Assembly: GCA_946497035.1 (NCBI GenBank)
Contig: CAMMIW010000005.1
Span: 1-64,000 of the forward strand
DNA from: an uncultured Eubacteriaceae bacterium
GTDB lineage: Bacteria; Bacillota; Clostridia; Lachnospirales; CAG-274
Direction of reading: 5' to 3'
DNA: 64,000 nt
Shown here: in pieces, positions 26,673 through 35,063 of the stretch
Layout: each line of letters opens with the position of its first letter
Numbering within the stretch: position 1 is the stretch's first letter
The notes under the pieces: model-generated
What the model saw: the letters and a program-made list of their open reading frames with translations, nothing else
Database searches by the model: none
What the model was told of the DNA's origin: nothing
Made by a program: the position numbers and the translations under genes

Positions 26673-27539
26673 CTACTTCTTGCTATCTTTGTCAATATCT
26701 CTATGGGTAATAATAGTGCCATGTTTTAGGTTATTAAGCTCATTGTAAAGCTCGTTAGCTAATGTTACCGAGCGGTGCTTTCCACCTGTGCAACCAATAG
26801 CTATAACTAACTGATTTTTGCCTTCTTTTATATAGTTAGGTATTAAAAAATTTATCATATCTAATAGTTTATTTAAAAATATGTTGCTTTCTTCATATTT
26901 CATAACATAATCATGAACCGATACATCATTACCTGTTAAAGGTTTAAGCTCATCTATATAAAATGGATTAGGTAAAAATCTTACATCAAAAACTAAATCT
27001 GCATCACTAGGTATACCATATTTAAAGCCAAAAGATAAAATATTTATCATAAGGCTATCAAAATCTTTATTTTCTATAAATATGTCGTTTATCTTTTGTT
27101 TTAGTTGTCTAGCTAAAATATGGCTCGTATCTATAATATAATCTGATTTTCTTCTTATGTCGCTTAAAAGCTCTCTTTCTCTAACTATGCCTGTTATTAT
27201 TCTTTCGCCTTTAGCGAGAGGGTGTCTTCTTCTTGTTTCTTTATATCTTTTTAACAAAACCTCATCTGAACAATCTAAAAATAATATTTCAAAAGAATGG
27301 TTTTCGTTTTTTATCTCTGATAAATAGGTAAAAAAATCATCAAAAAGTTTTCCCCCTCTTATATCTATACCTATAGCTACCTTTTCTATCTCTGTAGCTG
27401 GTTTATCACATAGCTCTATAAATTTTGGTATTAAAGAAGGAGGCAAATTGTCTACACAAAAATAGCCTATATCTTCAAAAAATTTTAAAACACTACTTTT
27501 ACCTGCTCCAGACATACCTGTTAAAATAACATATTTCAT
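26673..27539 (-). CDS. rapZ: RapZ/YvcJ nucleotide-binding protein
   Basis: A 288-aa RNase-adapter-like protein. P-loop GMSGAGKSS at 8-16, Walker B region LFLDCSDEVLLKRYKETRR, and the C-terminal domain with VAIGCTGGKHRSV. In enterobacteria RapZ steers decay of the GlmZ RNA; in Bacillus YvcJ affects competence, so the target here is unknown. It lies 8 bp after murB and 23 bp before whiA. Confidence 0.95.
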   Translation of the reverse strand: MKYVILTGMSGAGKSSVLKFFEDIGYFCVDNLPPSLIPKFIELCDKPATEIEKVAIGIDIRGGKLFDDFFTYLSEIKNENHSFEILFLDCSDEVLLKRYKETRRRHPLAKGERIITGIVRERELLSDIRRKSDYIIDTSHILARQLKQKINDIFIENKDFDSLMINILSFGFKYGIPSDADLVFDVRFLPNPFYIDELKPLTGNDVSVHDYVMKYEESNIFLNKLLDMINFLIPNYIKEGKNQLVIAIGCTGGKHRSVTLANELYNELNNLKHGTIITHRDIDKDSKK

Positions 27540-27547
27540 ATTATCAC

Positions 27548-28441
27548 CTAGCTTTCACCTATAACACGAATTTCTTTTTCAAGATTTATATTAAATTTTT
27601 CTTTAACTGTTCTACAAGCAAAATCTGCCAGTTTCAAAACATCTTCACAAGTAGCACCACCATTATTTATTATAAATCCACAATGTTTTTTTGATATACA
27701 AGCACCTCCTATAGTTTTACCAGAAAGACCTGCCTCCATAATAAGCTTACCTGCAAAATTATTAGGTGGCCTTTTAAATGTGCTACCCGCACTAGGATAT
27801 TCTATAGGTTGTTTTTCGTTTCTAGTTTTATTATTTTGTTTCATTTTTAAAAGTATATCTTCTTTTTTACCCTTTTTAAGCTCTATTGTAACATCTAATA
27901 CTAATAGTTTTTCTTCTAATATTTTGCTGTTACGATATTCAAAATTACATTGTTCATTATTTAAGACAACTATATCATTATGCTTTAATATTGTTACTTG
28001 TTTTACAACATCTTTAAGCTCTCCGCCATAAGCACCTGCATTCATACATACCCCACCACCAATAGTACCTGGTATGCCAGATGCAAACTCTAACCCTTCT
28101 AAGCTATTATCATAAGCCTTTTTAGCTATAGCGCTTAACGTTGCCCCAGATTGAGCTTTTATTATATTTTGGTTTATCTCTATTTTATTAAAATTTTTAA
28201 ATAGCTTTATTATAGCACCTCTAAAGCCTTTATCAGAAACTAAAAGGTTGCTTCCATTACCAATAATATAATATTGCATATTATTTTCTTTACAAATTTT
28301 TATACAATTTAATATTTGTTCTATACAATTTGGCAATAATAAAAAATCGGCATTTCCACCTATTTTAAAAGTTGTATGATTTTTCATAGGTTCATTTATA
28401 AAAATTTGTTCTTTATTTAAAACATTTTCAAATATATTCAA
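27548..28441 (-). CDS. murB: UDP-N-acetylenolpyruvoylglucosamine reductase MurB
   Basis: A 297-aa FAD enzyme making UDP-N-acetylmuramic acid, an early cytoplasmic step of peptidoglycan synthesis. FAD-binding motifs NGSNLLVSDKGF and GIPGTIGGGVCMNAGAYG; the catalytic Ser in YPSAGSTFKRP and the terminal Glu in EKEIRVIG are present. It is the type IIb short form. GGAGGAG precedes the start. Murein genes commonly sit beside hprK/rapZ in Clostridia. Confidence 0.96.
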   Translation of the reverse strand: MNIFENVLNKEQIFINEPMKNHTTFKIGGNADFLLLPNCIEQILNCIKICKENNMQYYIIGNGSNLLVSDKGFRGAIIKLFKNFNKIEINQNIIKAQSGATLSAIAKKAYDNSLEGLEFASGIPGTIGGGVCMNAGAYGGELKDVVKQVTILKHNDIVVLNNEQCNFEYRNSKILEEKLLVLDVTIELKKGKKEDILLKMKQNNKTRNEKQPIEYPSAGSTFKRPPNNFAGKLIMEAGLSGKTIGGACISKKHCGFIINNGGATCEDVLKLADFACRTVKEKFNINLEKEIRVIGES

Positions 28442-28501
28442 TATAAAGCTCCTCCAAGTCTAACAATATAATTTTAATATATATATTCTAAAATTTATTT
28501 A

Positions 28502-29446
28502 TTATGCTTTGCTAATCATAGCCGCACCTATAATACCTGCATCATTACCTAAAATAGCAGGTACTATTTTCGTTTTAAAACCGCCTCCATAAATCATTTT
28601 TTGAGCTATATCTTCTATAGGTTTTGTGAGAGCTTCTCCTCTTGCCGAAGCACCACCACCAATAGAAATTACATCTGGCCTAAATATATTAATAAAGTTT
28701 ACTATACCGATAGCTAAATATGTGTTAAATCTTTCTATAACACGAGCAGCTATTTCATCTTTTAAATCATATGCATCAAAAATATTTTTAGCGTTAATAT
28801 CATCGAAGCTTTCTGCTAATTGTAAAATTTTGCTATCTCTATTATCTTTTAAAAGTTCTTTTGCATATTTTATTATAGAATTGGCAGAGCAAAAGGTTTC
28901 TAAGCAACCTTTTTGCCCACAACCACAATATCCGCCGCCGCTATAATCTACAATAGTGTGGCCTAGCTCACCTTCACCAAGATAGCTACCTTTTGCTAAT
29001 TTACCATCTAATATTATGCCACCGCCTATACCTGTTCCTATAGTGATCACTATACCGTTGTTATAGCCTTTAATACTACCACATACAAATTCGGCTATTG
29101 TAGCACAATTTGCATCATTTTCTAAATATATAGGCAAATCTATATATTTTTTCATTTCTTTTTCAACATTATTATTTATAAAATTAATGTTACTAGATGT
29201 TACTATTAATTTATTTTTACTATCTACAAGACCTGGTGCTCCAATACCTACACAATGTATTTCTTTTAAATCTATTTTTTCTTCGTTTATAAGCTCTAAG
29301 GTAAGGTCAGCAATAGACTTTATTATTTCATTACCATCTCTTTGTGGCAAAGTTGGGTAGCATTTGCTTTTTATAATTTTACCTTCTTCTGTTACAATGC
29401 CACCTTTTATAGTTGTACCACCTAAGTCAATGCCTATATAATACAT
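28502..29446 (-). CDS. glcK: ROK family glucokinase
   Basis: A 314-aa sugar kinase, probably phosphorylating cytosolic glucose. ATP-binding DLGGTTIKGGIV at the N terminus, sugar-binding LENDANCATIAEF, GTGIGGGIILDG, and the ROK zinc motif CGCGQKGCLETFCS. GGAGGTAAAAAT precedes the ATG. Its place after hprK links it to carbon catabolite control. ROK kinases for other sugars look alike, so the sugar is inferred. Confidence 0.88.
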   Translation of the reverse strand: MYYIGIDLGGTTIKGGIVTEEGKIIKSKCYPTLPQRDGNEIIKSIADLTLELINEEKIDLKEIHCVGIGAPGLVDSKNKLIVTSSNINFINNNVEKEMKKYIDLPIYLENDANCATIAEFVCGSIKGYNNGIVITIGTGIGGGIILDGKLAKGSYLGEGELGHTIVDYSGGGYCGCGQKGCLETFCSANSIIKYAKELLKDNRDSKILQLAESFDDINAKNIFDAYDLKDEIAARVIERFNTYLAIGIVNFINIFRPDVISIGGGASARGEALTKPIEDIAQKMIYGGGFKTKIVPAILGNDAGIIGAAMISKA

Positions 29447-29468
29447 ATTTTTACCTCCCCAAAACTTA

Positions 29469-30386
29469 TTATTCCATATTTTCCATTATTCTATCATTTA
29501 GAGCTTGTGCCGCATTATATCCCATTTTTTTCTGTCTTCTATTAACTGCGGCAGATTCACATATCATAGCAAGGTTACGGCCTGGCCTAACTGGTAAAGT
29601 TTGGCAAACTATCTCATTGCCTAATATATCCATATATTCTTCGTTAAGACCTAATCTATCATATTGTTTGCCTTTTTCCCAAGACTCTAACTTTATTATG
29701 AGGTCTATTGCCTGTGTATCTTTAACCGACTGAACACCAAACATTTGTTTTACATTTATTATACCAATGCCCCTAAGCTCTATAAAATATCTTATAATTT
29801 TAGGACAACTACCTACAAGTGTATTATGAGAAACTTTTTTTATCTCTACCGCATCATCTGCTACAAGCCTATGGCCTCTTTTTATAAGCTCTAAAGCTGT
29901 TTCGCTTTTTCCTACTCCGCTTTCTCCTATTATAAGAACACCTTCCCCATATATATCTACTAAAACACCGTGCATAGTAACCCTTGGTGCAAGTTGAACC
30001 CTAAGCCATCTTATAAGCTCACTTTCAAATTCAGATGTAGAATCTTTTGTTTGAAATATAGGCACACTATATTTAATAGCCGCATCTATAAGCTCTTGTG
30101 GTGGCTCGAGGCTTCTACAAAACACTATACCAGGAACTTTATAAGAGCATATTTTATCAAATATTTTTTCTTTATCTTCTTTTGATAAAGTAGCTATGTA
30201 AGAGTATTCTACAAGGCCTATTATTTGTATTCTTTCTGATGAAAAATATTCAAAAAAACCTACTAATTGTAAGGCTGGCCTATTTACCTCTGGGTGGCAT
30301 AAAACTTTGTCTGATAAATCCACACTAGGAGTTATATTTTTTAGCTCATACTCTTTAACCATCTCTTCTATTTTTACAGAATACAT
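29469..30386 (-). CDS. hprK: HPr kinase/phosphorylase
   Basis: A 305-aa bifunctional enzyme that phosphorylates HPr and Crh on Ser46 in response to glycolytic intermediates and reverses this with phosphate. Walker A GESGVGKS at 154-161, the preceding catalytic histidine in MHGVLVDIYGEG, and the family signature ELRGIGIINVKQMFG are intact. It lies 22 bp upstream of the glucokinase. Its substrate in this block is the His-less HPr-like protein at 25502-25747. Confidence 0.96.
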   Translation of the reverse strand: MYSVKIEEMVKEYELKNITPSVDLSDKVLCHPEVNRPALQLVGFFEYFSSERIQIIGLVEYSYIATLSKEDKEKIFDKICSYKVPGIVFCRSLEPPQELIDAAIKYSVPIFQTKDSTSEFESELIRWLRVQLAPRVTMHGVLVDIYGEGVLIIGESGVGKSETALELIKRGHRLVADDAVEIKKVSHNTLVGSCPKIIRYFIELRGIGIINVKQMFGVQSVKDTQAIDLIIKLESWEKGKQYDRLGLNEEYMDILGNEIVCQTLPVRPGRNLAMICESAAVNRRQKKMGYNAAQALNDRIMENME

Positions 30387-30404
30387 ATATTTTCTCCTTA
30401 AATT

Positions 30405-30704
30405 TTAACTTTGCTTAATTGTTTTTTTAATAAAAAATTCTCCATATTCTAGCTCTATTTTTCTAGTGCCATTTTTATCAATAACAAATATTTCACATTC
30501 ATCAACTAAAGATATTCTAAGTTTTTTAGTTAAATTGTTGTTAAGCTGCTTTAATATTTCTAAAACGGCACAGTCTTCTAAAATATCTTCAGATTTTATG
30601 TTTATAACAAATTCTTCTTTTATAACATTAATATTTATATGCACATTTTTAAAATCGTTATTTTCCTCATCAAAATATACATAATCTGTTACAAAATTAT
30701 CCAT
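30405..30704 (-). CDS. Small protein of unknown function upstream of hprK
   Basis: A 99-aa acidic protein, predicted alternating strands and helices, no signal peptide, membrane segment or cysteine pair. I do not recognise a family. It has a good ribosome site (GAGGTGAT) and lies 18 bp before hprK in the same direction, so it is real and probably the first gene of the carbon-control operon. Confidence 0.65.
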   Translation of the reverse strand: MDNFVTDYVYFDEENNDFKNVHININVIKEEFVINIKSEDILEDCAVLEILKQLNNNLTKKLRISLVDECEIFVIDKNGTRKIELEYGEFFIKKTIKQS

Positions 30705-31050
30705 AAAGCATCACCTCAAAAAATAGTTTATACTAATAATAATATAACAAATTTTATATTTTTTCAATATTAATATTTACTTATAATATATTTTTATATA
30801 AAACTATCAAATAAATTATAACCTTTAAAATTTACTTTATAATTTATTTATAAAAACCAAATTATAGCATAAAAAAATAAAAGCTTAAAACGTTATTTAT
30901 ACCATATAAAAATTTAACTTAAATTTTTTTATATAAAATTTAAAATTATTATAATTTAAAGTTGACTTTTTGTCTTTAAGGTTATAAAATTGTAGGATAG
31001 AATAGTTTTTTATAACTATTTGTAAAAATAACTTTTTTAGGAGGCTTAGT
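30705..31050 (+). promoter_or_regulatory. Divergent intergenic region with a promoter for the LysM-rho genes
   Basis: A good SigA-type promoter points right: TTGACT (30962-30967), a 17-bp spacer and TAAAAT (30985-30990). The transcript leader has a weak A/T hairpin around 31001-31018, then AGGAGG just before the LysM gene. The left part, towards the hprK block, is featureless A+T. Confidence 0.6.
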
Positions 31051-31959
31051 ATGTCCAGCAAGGATAACGAAAATAAAAATTCACAACAACTTTTTAGCGA
31101 AGATATTACTAAAAGATTAGTAAAAAAAATTTTAGATGATGATAATGATAATATGCAACAAGATAATACAAAAAATACAAATAAATCTGATTTTAACATA
31201 GAATACGAAGAATATGACAACCAACAATTTGATGAACATTATGAAAATTATGACGAAGATGCTTATTATGAAGAATATGAAGAAGATTTTTATGACGATC
31301 AAGAATATGAAGATTATAAACCTAAAAGAACTAAAAGAGCTCAACCTGTAAGAGAACAATCTAAAAGAAAACAAAGAGCCCAGGATCGTGAAACCAACTA
31401 TAGAAAAAATATAGAAAAATATGGCAAAGAGTTTTTTGATGACGACTATGACGATTATGAAGATAACTCTCCTTCTCTATTAGGCAGGGTTATATCTTTT
31501 TCTGTTATTGTTGTTTTAACAATATCTACAGCCTTTTTAGCTTTTAGCTTAATATCTACAAAAAAAGATCTTACAGAAGCTAAAGCTCAAATACAAGAGC
31601 TATTAGATAGCAAAGAAGAAACAGAAAATAAAATAGCAGCAGATACTTTAAAACAAGAAAATGAAACTTTAAAACAAGAAAACGAAGATTTAAAAGCTCA
31701 ATTAAACCCTAATCAAAATAATAGTGCTAGTCAAAGCCAACAAACTACAAAACCTTCAAATAATTCTAACTCTGGAAATAATAGTAATAATTCTTCTGCA
31801 TCTGAATATATTGTTCAAGAAGGCGACGTTATTTGGAACATTAGCAAAAAAGTTTATGGTAATGGTAGCCATTTTCAAAAAATATTAGATGCTAACGGCC
31901 TTAAAGAAAATAGTGTTTTAAAACCTGGCCAAAAACTTATTATTCCAAAGCTTAATTAG
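31051..31959 (+). CDS. Membrane-anchored LysM protein with a long acidic cytoplasmic region
   Basis: A 302-aa protein with its only membrane segment at ~146-168. The first ~145 residues, predicted cytoplasmic, contain a strongly acidic Tyr/Glu/Asp region (50-90) and then a basic patch (91-120). After the membrane come a coiled coil (170-218), a Ser/Asn/Gln linker and a LysM domain (252-300: [28 protein letters not shown]) that binds peptidoglycan. It is 8 bp from rho. The layout suggests a link between the wall and something in the cytoplasm; the partner is unknown. Confidence 0.82.
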   Translation: MSSKDNENKNSQQLFSEDITKRLVKKILDDDNDNMQQDNTKNTNKSDFNIEYEEYDNQQFDEHYENYDEDAYYEEYEEDFYDDQEYEDYKPKRTKRAQPVREQSKRKQRAQDRETNYRKNIEKYGKEFFDDDYDDYEDNSPSLLGRVISFSVIVVLTISTAFLAFSLISTKKDLTEAKAQIQELLDSKEETENKIAADTLKQENETLKQENEDLKAQLNPNQNNSASQSQQTTKPSNNSNSGNNSNNSSASEYIVQEGDVIWNISKKVYGNGSHFQKILDANGLKENSVLKPGQKLIIPKLN

Positions 31960-31967
31960 GAGGAAAT

Positions 31968-33347
31968 ATGGATTATAACAATCTTACTTTAGCACAACTT
32001 AGAGATATAGCTAAAGAAAATAACATAAAATCTATTACAACTTATAAAAAAAATGAGCTTATAGAAATTTTAAATAACCTAAAAAATGAAAACAACAAAA
32101 ACGAAAACTGTGTAATAGAAAATGAAAAAATAACATTAAACAAAAATTGTGATAAAATAGAAATAGACAAGCCCTATGATAAATCTGAAAAAGCCTCTTA
32201 TTTAAAAGAGCTTGATAGTGGCATAGAGGCAGAAGGCATATTAGAGGTATTATCAGATGGATATGGCTTTTTAAGAAGCAACAATTATCTTTCTGGCTCA
32301 AATGATGTATATGTATCACCTGCTCACATTAGAAGGTTTAATTTAAGAACTGGCGATTATATAAAAGGCACTTTAAGAATACCAAAAGAAAATGAAAAAT
32401 TTGCCGCCCTTTTATTTGTAAAAACAGTTAATGGTGATTCTCCCCTTTCTATTACAAATAGGCCTATTTTTGAAAAACTAACACCTATTTATCCACAAGA
32501 AAAAATAAACCTAGAGATTAAGCAAAATAGCTTATCTGGTAGAATTATAGATATTATTTGCCCTATAGGTAAAGGCCAAAGAGGTATGATAGTTGCCCCA
32601 CCTAAAACAGGTAAAACTACTTTGCTTAAATCTATCGCAAATTCTATAACAAAAAATCACCTAGATATACATCTTATCGTACTTTTAATAGATGAACGTC
32701 CTGAAGAAGTTACAGATATGCAACGTTCTATCGTTGGCGATAACGTAGAAGTTATATATTCTACATTTGATGAACAACCAGATCATCATAGGAGAGTTGC
32801 GGAGATGGTTTTAGAGCGTGCTAAAAGATTGGCAGAGCAAGGAAAAGATTTAGTAATTTTATTAGATAGTATAACAAGGTTATCTAGAGCTTATAATATT
32901 TTAACACCATCTAGTGGTAGAACCTTATCTGGTGGTTTAGATCCTGCTACCTTATATATGCCAAAAAAATTTTTTGGTGCTGCTAGAAATATAGAAGAAG
33001 GTGGTAGTCTTACTATTCTTGCAACAGCTCTAGTAGATACAGGTAGCAAAATGGATGATGTTATTTTTGAAGAATTTAAAGGCACTGGCAATATGGAGCT
33101 TATACTTGATAGAAAAATAGCAGAAAGAAGAATTTTTCCTGCCGTAGATATATCAAAATCTAGCACAAGAAAAGAAGATCTCCTATTAGATAAAGATTTT
33201 ATAGAAGCTTCTTATTACATTAGAAAACTTTTTGGAAATAATATTGCCCAAAATATAGATATAACCGAAAAAATATTATCTCTTTTAAAATCTACAAAAG
33301 ATAATAAAGAATTTTTTAAAGTTTTACAAAAAACAGAATTAAACTAA
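31968..33347 (+). CDS. rho: Transcription termination factor Rho
   Basis: A 459-aa hexameric RNA helicase. Rho N-terminal SAP-like domain ([20 protein letters not shown]), a charged linker (38-80), the cold-shock RNA-binding domain ([16 protein letters not shown]), then the ATPase with Walker A PPKTGKTT at ~211-218 and Walker [16 protein letters not shown]. All active residues are present. It is cotranscribed with the LysM gene and followed by rpmE, which has its own promoter. Confidence 0.97.
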   Translation: MDYNNLTLAQLRDIAKENNIKSITTYKKNELIEILNNLKNENNKNENCVIENEKITLNKNCDKIEIDKPYDKSEKASYLKELDSGIEAEGILEVLSDGYGFLRSNNYLSGSNDVYVSPAHIRRFNLRTGDYIKGTLRIPKENEKFAALLFVKTVNGDSPLSITNRPIFEKLTPIYPQEKINLEIKQNSLSGRIIDIICPIGKGQRGMIVAPPKTGKTTLLKSIANSITKNHLDIHLIVLLIDERPEEVTDMQRSIVGDNVEVIYSTFDEQPDHHRRVAEMVLERAKRLAEQGKDLVILLDSITRLSRAYNILTPSSGRTLSGGLDPATLYMPKKFFGAARNIEEGGSLTILATALVDTGSKMDDVIFEEFKGTGNMELILDRKIAERRIFPAVDISKSSTRKEDLLLDKDFIEASYYIRKLFGNNIAQNIDITEKILSLLKSTKDNKEFFKVLQKTELN

Positions 33348-33370
33348 AAGTTTATTTGGTAAAAAAATTA

Positions 33371-33399
33371 TTGCAATATACTATTTTATATGCTATAAT
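33371..33399 (+). promoter_or_regulatory. SigA promoter of rpmE
   Basis: TTGCAA (33371-33376), 17-bp spacer, TATAAT (33394-33399). It lies after the rho stop codon and before the leader hairpin, giving rpmE independent transcription. Confidence 0.75.
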
Positions 33400-33419
33400 C
33401 TATTTGTTATGTAAATATC

Positions 33420-33447
33420 GAGATGCCAAAATGTATCTCAATTTTTT
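33420..33447 (+). terminator. rpmE leader hairpin (attenuator-like)
   Basis: A 7-bp stem (33420-33426 with 33433-33439, one G-U pair) is followed by AA and six T. It ends rho transcripts, but it also lies downstream of the rpmE promoter, so it can act as an attenuator. It may belong to the L31 leader class described for Firmicutes; I cannot confirm the match. Confidence 0.6.
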
Positions 33448-33465
33448 AGAAAGAGGTGTTTTACA

Positions 33466-33678
33466 ATGAGAGAAGGAATTCATCCAGAATACTTCCAAGC
33501 TAAAGTAAAATGTAACTGTGGTAACGAGTTTGTAACTGGTTCTACAAATGAAGAAATCCGCGTTGAGGTTTGCTCTAAATGCCACCCATATTATACTGGT
33601 AGCCAAAAACTTTTACTTGACGCTGGTGGCCGTGTTGATAAATTTAACAAAAAATACGGTAGAACTAACCAACAATAA
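33466..33678 (+). CDS. rpmE: Ribosomal protein L31 (zinc-binding type)
   Basis: A 70-aa 50S subunit protein. The start [10 protein letters not shown], then the zinc cysteines (CNCG and CSKCHP) mark it as the zinc-containing type, which can be exchanged for a non-zinc paralogue in zinc starvation. GAGGTG precedes the ATG. Codon use is richer in G and C than its neighbours, as expected of a highly expressed gene. Confidence 0.97.
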   Translation: MREGIHPEYFQAKVKCNCGNEFVTGSTNEEIRVEVCSKCHPYYTGSQKLLLDAGGRVDKFNKKYGRTNQQ

Positions 33679-33696
33679 TCTTTTTAAACCATTACG

Positions 33697-33722
33697 CCCT
33701 AAAGATATTTCTTTAGGGTTTT
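33697..33722 (+). terminator. Terminator of rpmE
   Basis: A perfect 9-bp stem (33697-33705 with 33710-33718) with a 4-base loop, followed by a T-rich tail. Confidence 0.85.
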
Positions 33723-33848
33723 GTTATTTTTAATATTTTTCAATTACTAAAGTTTAATAAAAATAAAATATCTAATGTATATATAAGCCTACTAATCGCT
33801 CCTTTTGATATATTAATCGTATAAATCATTATGCTAAATCGACATAAA

Positions 33849-33929
33849 ATTACAAAAGTGTTACAAATTTTAATAAATTGTAAAAAAAGCTCTTTTTACC
33901 TTGAAAAAAGGGGTATATTTTGATATACT
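33849..33929 (+). promoter_or_regulatory. WalR-box-like site and SigA promoter of the LCP gene
   Basis: Promoter: TTGAAA (33901-33906), 17-bp spacer, TATACT (33924-33929). Thirty-five bases upstream of the -35, 33849-33865 reads ATTACA-N5-GTTACA, the complement of TGTAAC-N5-TGTAAT, a perfect WalR consensus match. It differs from the site at 15373-15389 only in the spacer. Its position upstream of the promoter would fit activation. Confidence 0.65.
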
Positions 33930-33961
33930 TTAATTCGATTAATATTTTAGGAGTTTATTTT

Positions 33962-35038
33962 ATGGAAAATTTTGAAAACAAATATAAAAAGAAATTTTTA
34001 TCAATATTTTTTACTGTTTTTAGTGTTTTTTTTGTAATTTTATTATTTATTTTCTTTGGTTTTAAATTTTTAAATGCTGAACCTGCTTATGATCCAACTA
34101 AACAAAGAGATTCTACCCTTATAACAGAAAAAGAGCTAAAGCAACAAACGGAGCAAACATCTAACAGTATTTTTACACCACCTATAAGAACTAATGTTTT
34201 AATAACAGGTGTTGATAAACAAGAAAATTTAACAGATGTTTTGATGGTAGCTAGCTTTATTAGCACAACAGGCCAAATAAATTTAATATCTATACCTAGA
34301 GACACATATATTTCATATGAGGGAGAAAGTTTAAAAGCTCTTAGAGAGATAAATAGTGGTGCTCCTAGATATATGAAAGCAAACTCTGTATATGCATACA
34401 CTAAAAAAAGCGGTATGGAACATTTAAAATCAACTATAGAAGATCTTTTAGGCATAAAAATAGATTATTATGTTAAAGTAGATTTAAAAGCCTTCAAATC
34501 TATTGTAGACGCGGTAGGCGGTATATATTTTGATGTTCCTAAAGGTGGCCTTAAATATAGCGATCCTACACAAGGTTTATACATAAATTTAAAAGAAGGT
34601 TATCAACTTTTAGATGGAGAAGCTGCAGAAGGTTTAGTACGTTTTAGAAAAGGATATGCTAGGCAAGATTTACAAAGAGTAGAGGTGCAACAACAGTTTA
34701 TAAAAGAATTTATATCACAGGTTTTAAGCAAAGATACTTTAGTTAACAATTTAGGCGAAATAACATTAAGCCTCATAAAATATGTAGAAACCGACTTTAG
34801 CGTATCTGATTTACCAAAATATTTAACTAGCATAACTAGTATTGATACTAGCAAAATAAAAACTGCTACCCTACCAGGAACACCTCAAACTATAGATGGC
34901 CTATCTTATTATGTTTCAAACAGTAATGACACTAAAGAAATTGTTGATGAATTTTTTTACGGAAATACCAATCCTGAAGAAGAACCAATCTCTCAAACAA
35001 CTTTAGAACAAAATGAAAGTAGCTCTGTTAGTGAGTAG
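33962..35038 (+). CDS. LytR-CpsA-Psr family protein
   Basis: A 358-aa membrane-anchored enzyme (TM at ~13-34) of the LCP family, which attaches teichoic acids or other glycopolymers to peptidoglycan. Family motifs: RTNVLITGVDKQENLTDVL, SIPRDTYI with the phosphate-binding Arg, the central DYYVKVDLKAFKSIVDAVGG and VRFRKGYARQDLQRVEVQQ. ATG at 33962 (GGAG upstream) is chosen because the earlier in-frame codon at 33920 lies before the predicted transcription start. It is followed 25 bp later by the phosphodiester glycosidase gene. Confidence 0.92.
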   Translation: MENFENKYKKKFLSIFFTVFSVFFVILLFIFFGFKFLNAEPAYDPTKQRDSTLITEKELKQQTEQTSNSIFTPPIRTNVLITGVDKQENLTDVLMVASFISTTGQINLISIPRDTYISYEGESLKALREINSGAPRYMKANSVYAYTKKSGMEHLKSTIEDLLGIKIDYYVKVDLKAFKSIVDAVGGIYFDVPKGGLKYSDPTQGLYINLKEGYQLLDGEAAEGLVRFRKGYARQDLQRVEVQQQFIKEFISQVLSKDTLVNNLGEITLSLIKYVETDFSVSDLPKYLTSITSIDTSKIKTATLPGTPQTIDGLSYYVSNSNDTKEIVDEFFYGNTNPEEEPISQTTLEQNESSSVSE

Positions 35039-35063
35039 TCTTTAATAGAATTGGAGGAAACCT

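Noticed and set aside
30897-31220. 107-codon leftward frame opposite the start of the LysM gene
   Set aside because: It lies antisense to a well-supported gene and its promoter, is rich in Ser/Leu/Phe as expected for the complement of acidic codons, and has no ribosome site.
33920-33961. Upstream start for the LCP gene at 33920
   Set aside because: It overlaps the spacer and -10 of the promoter; the ATG at 33962 has a ribosome site and gives a normal N terminus.
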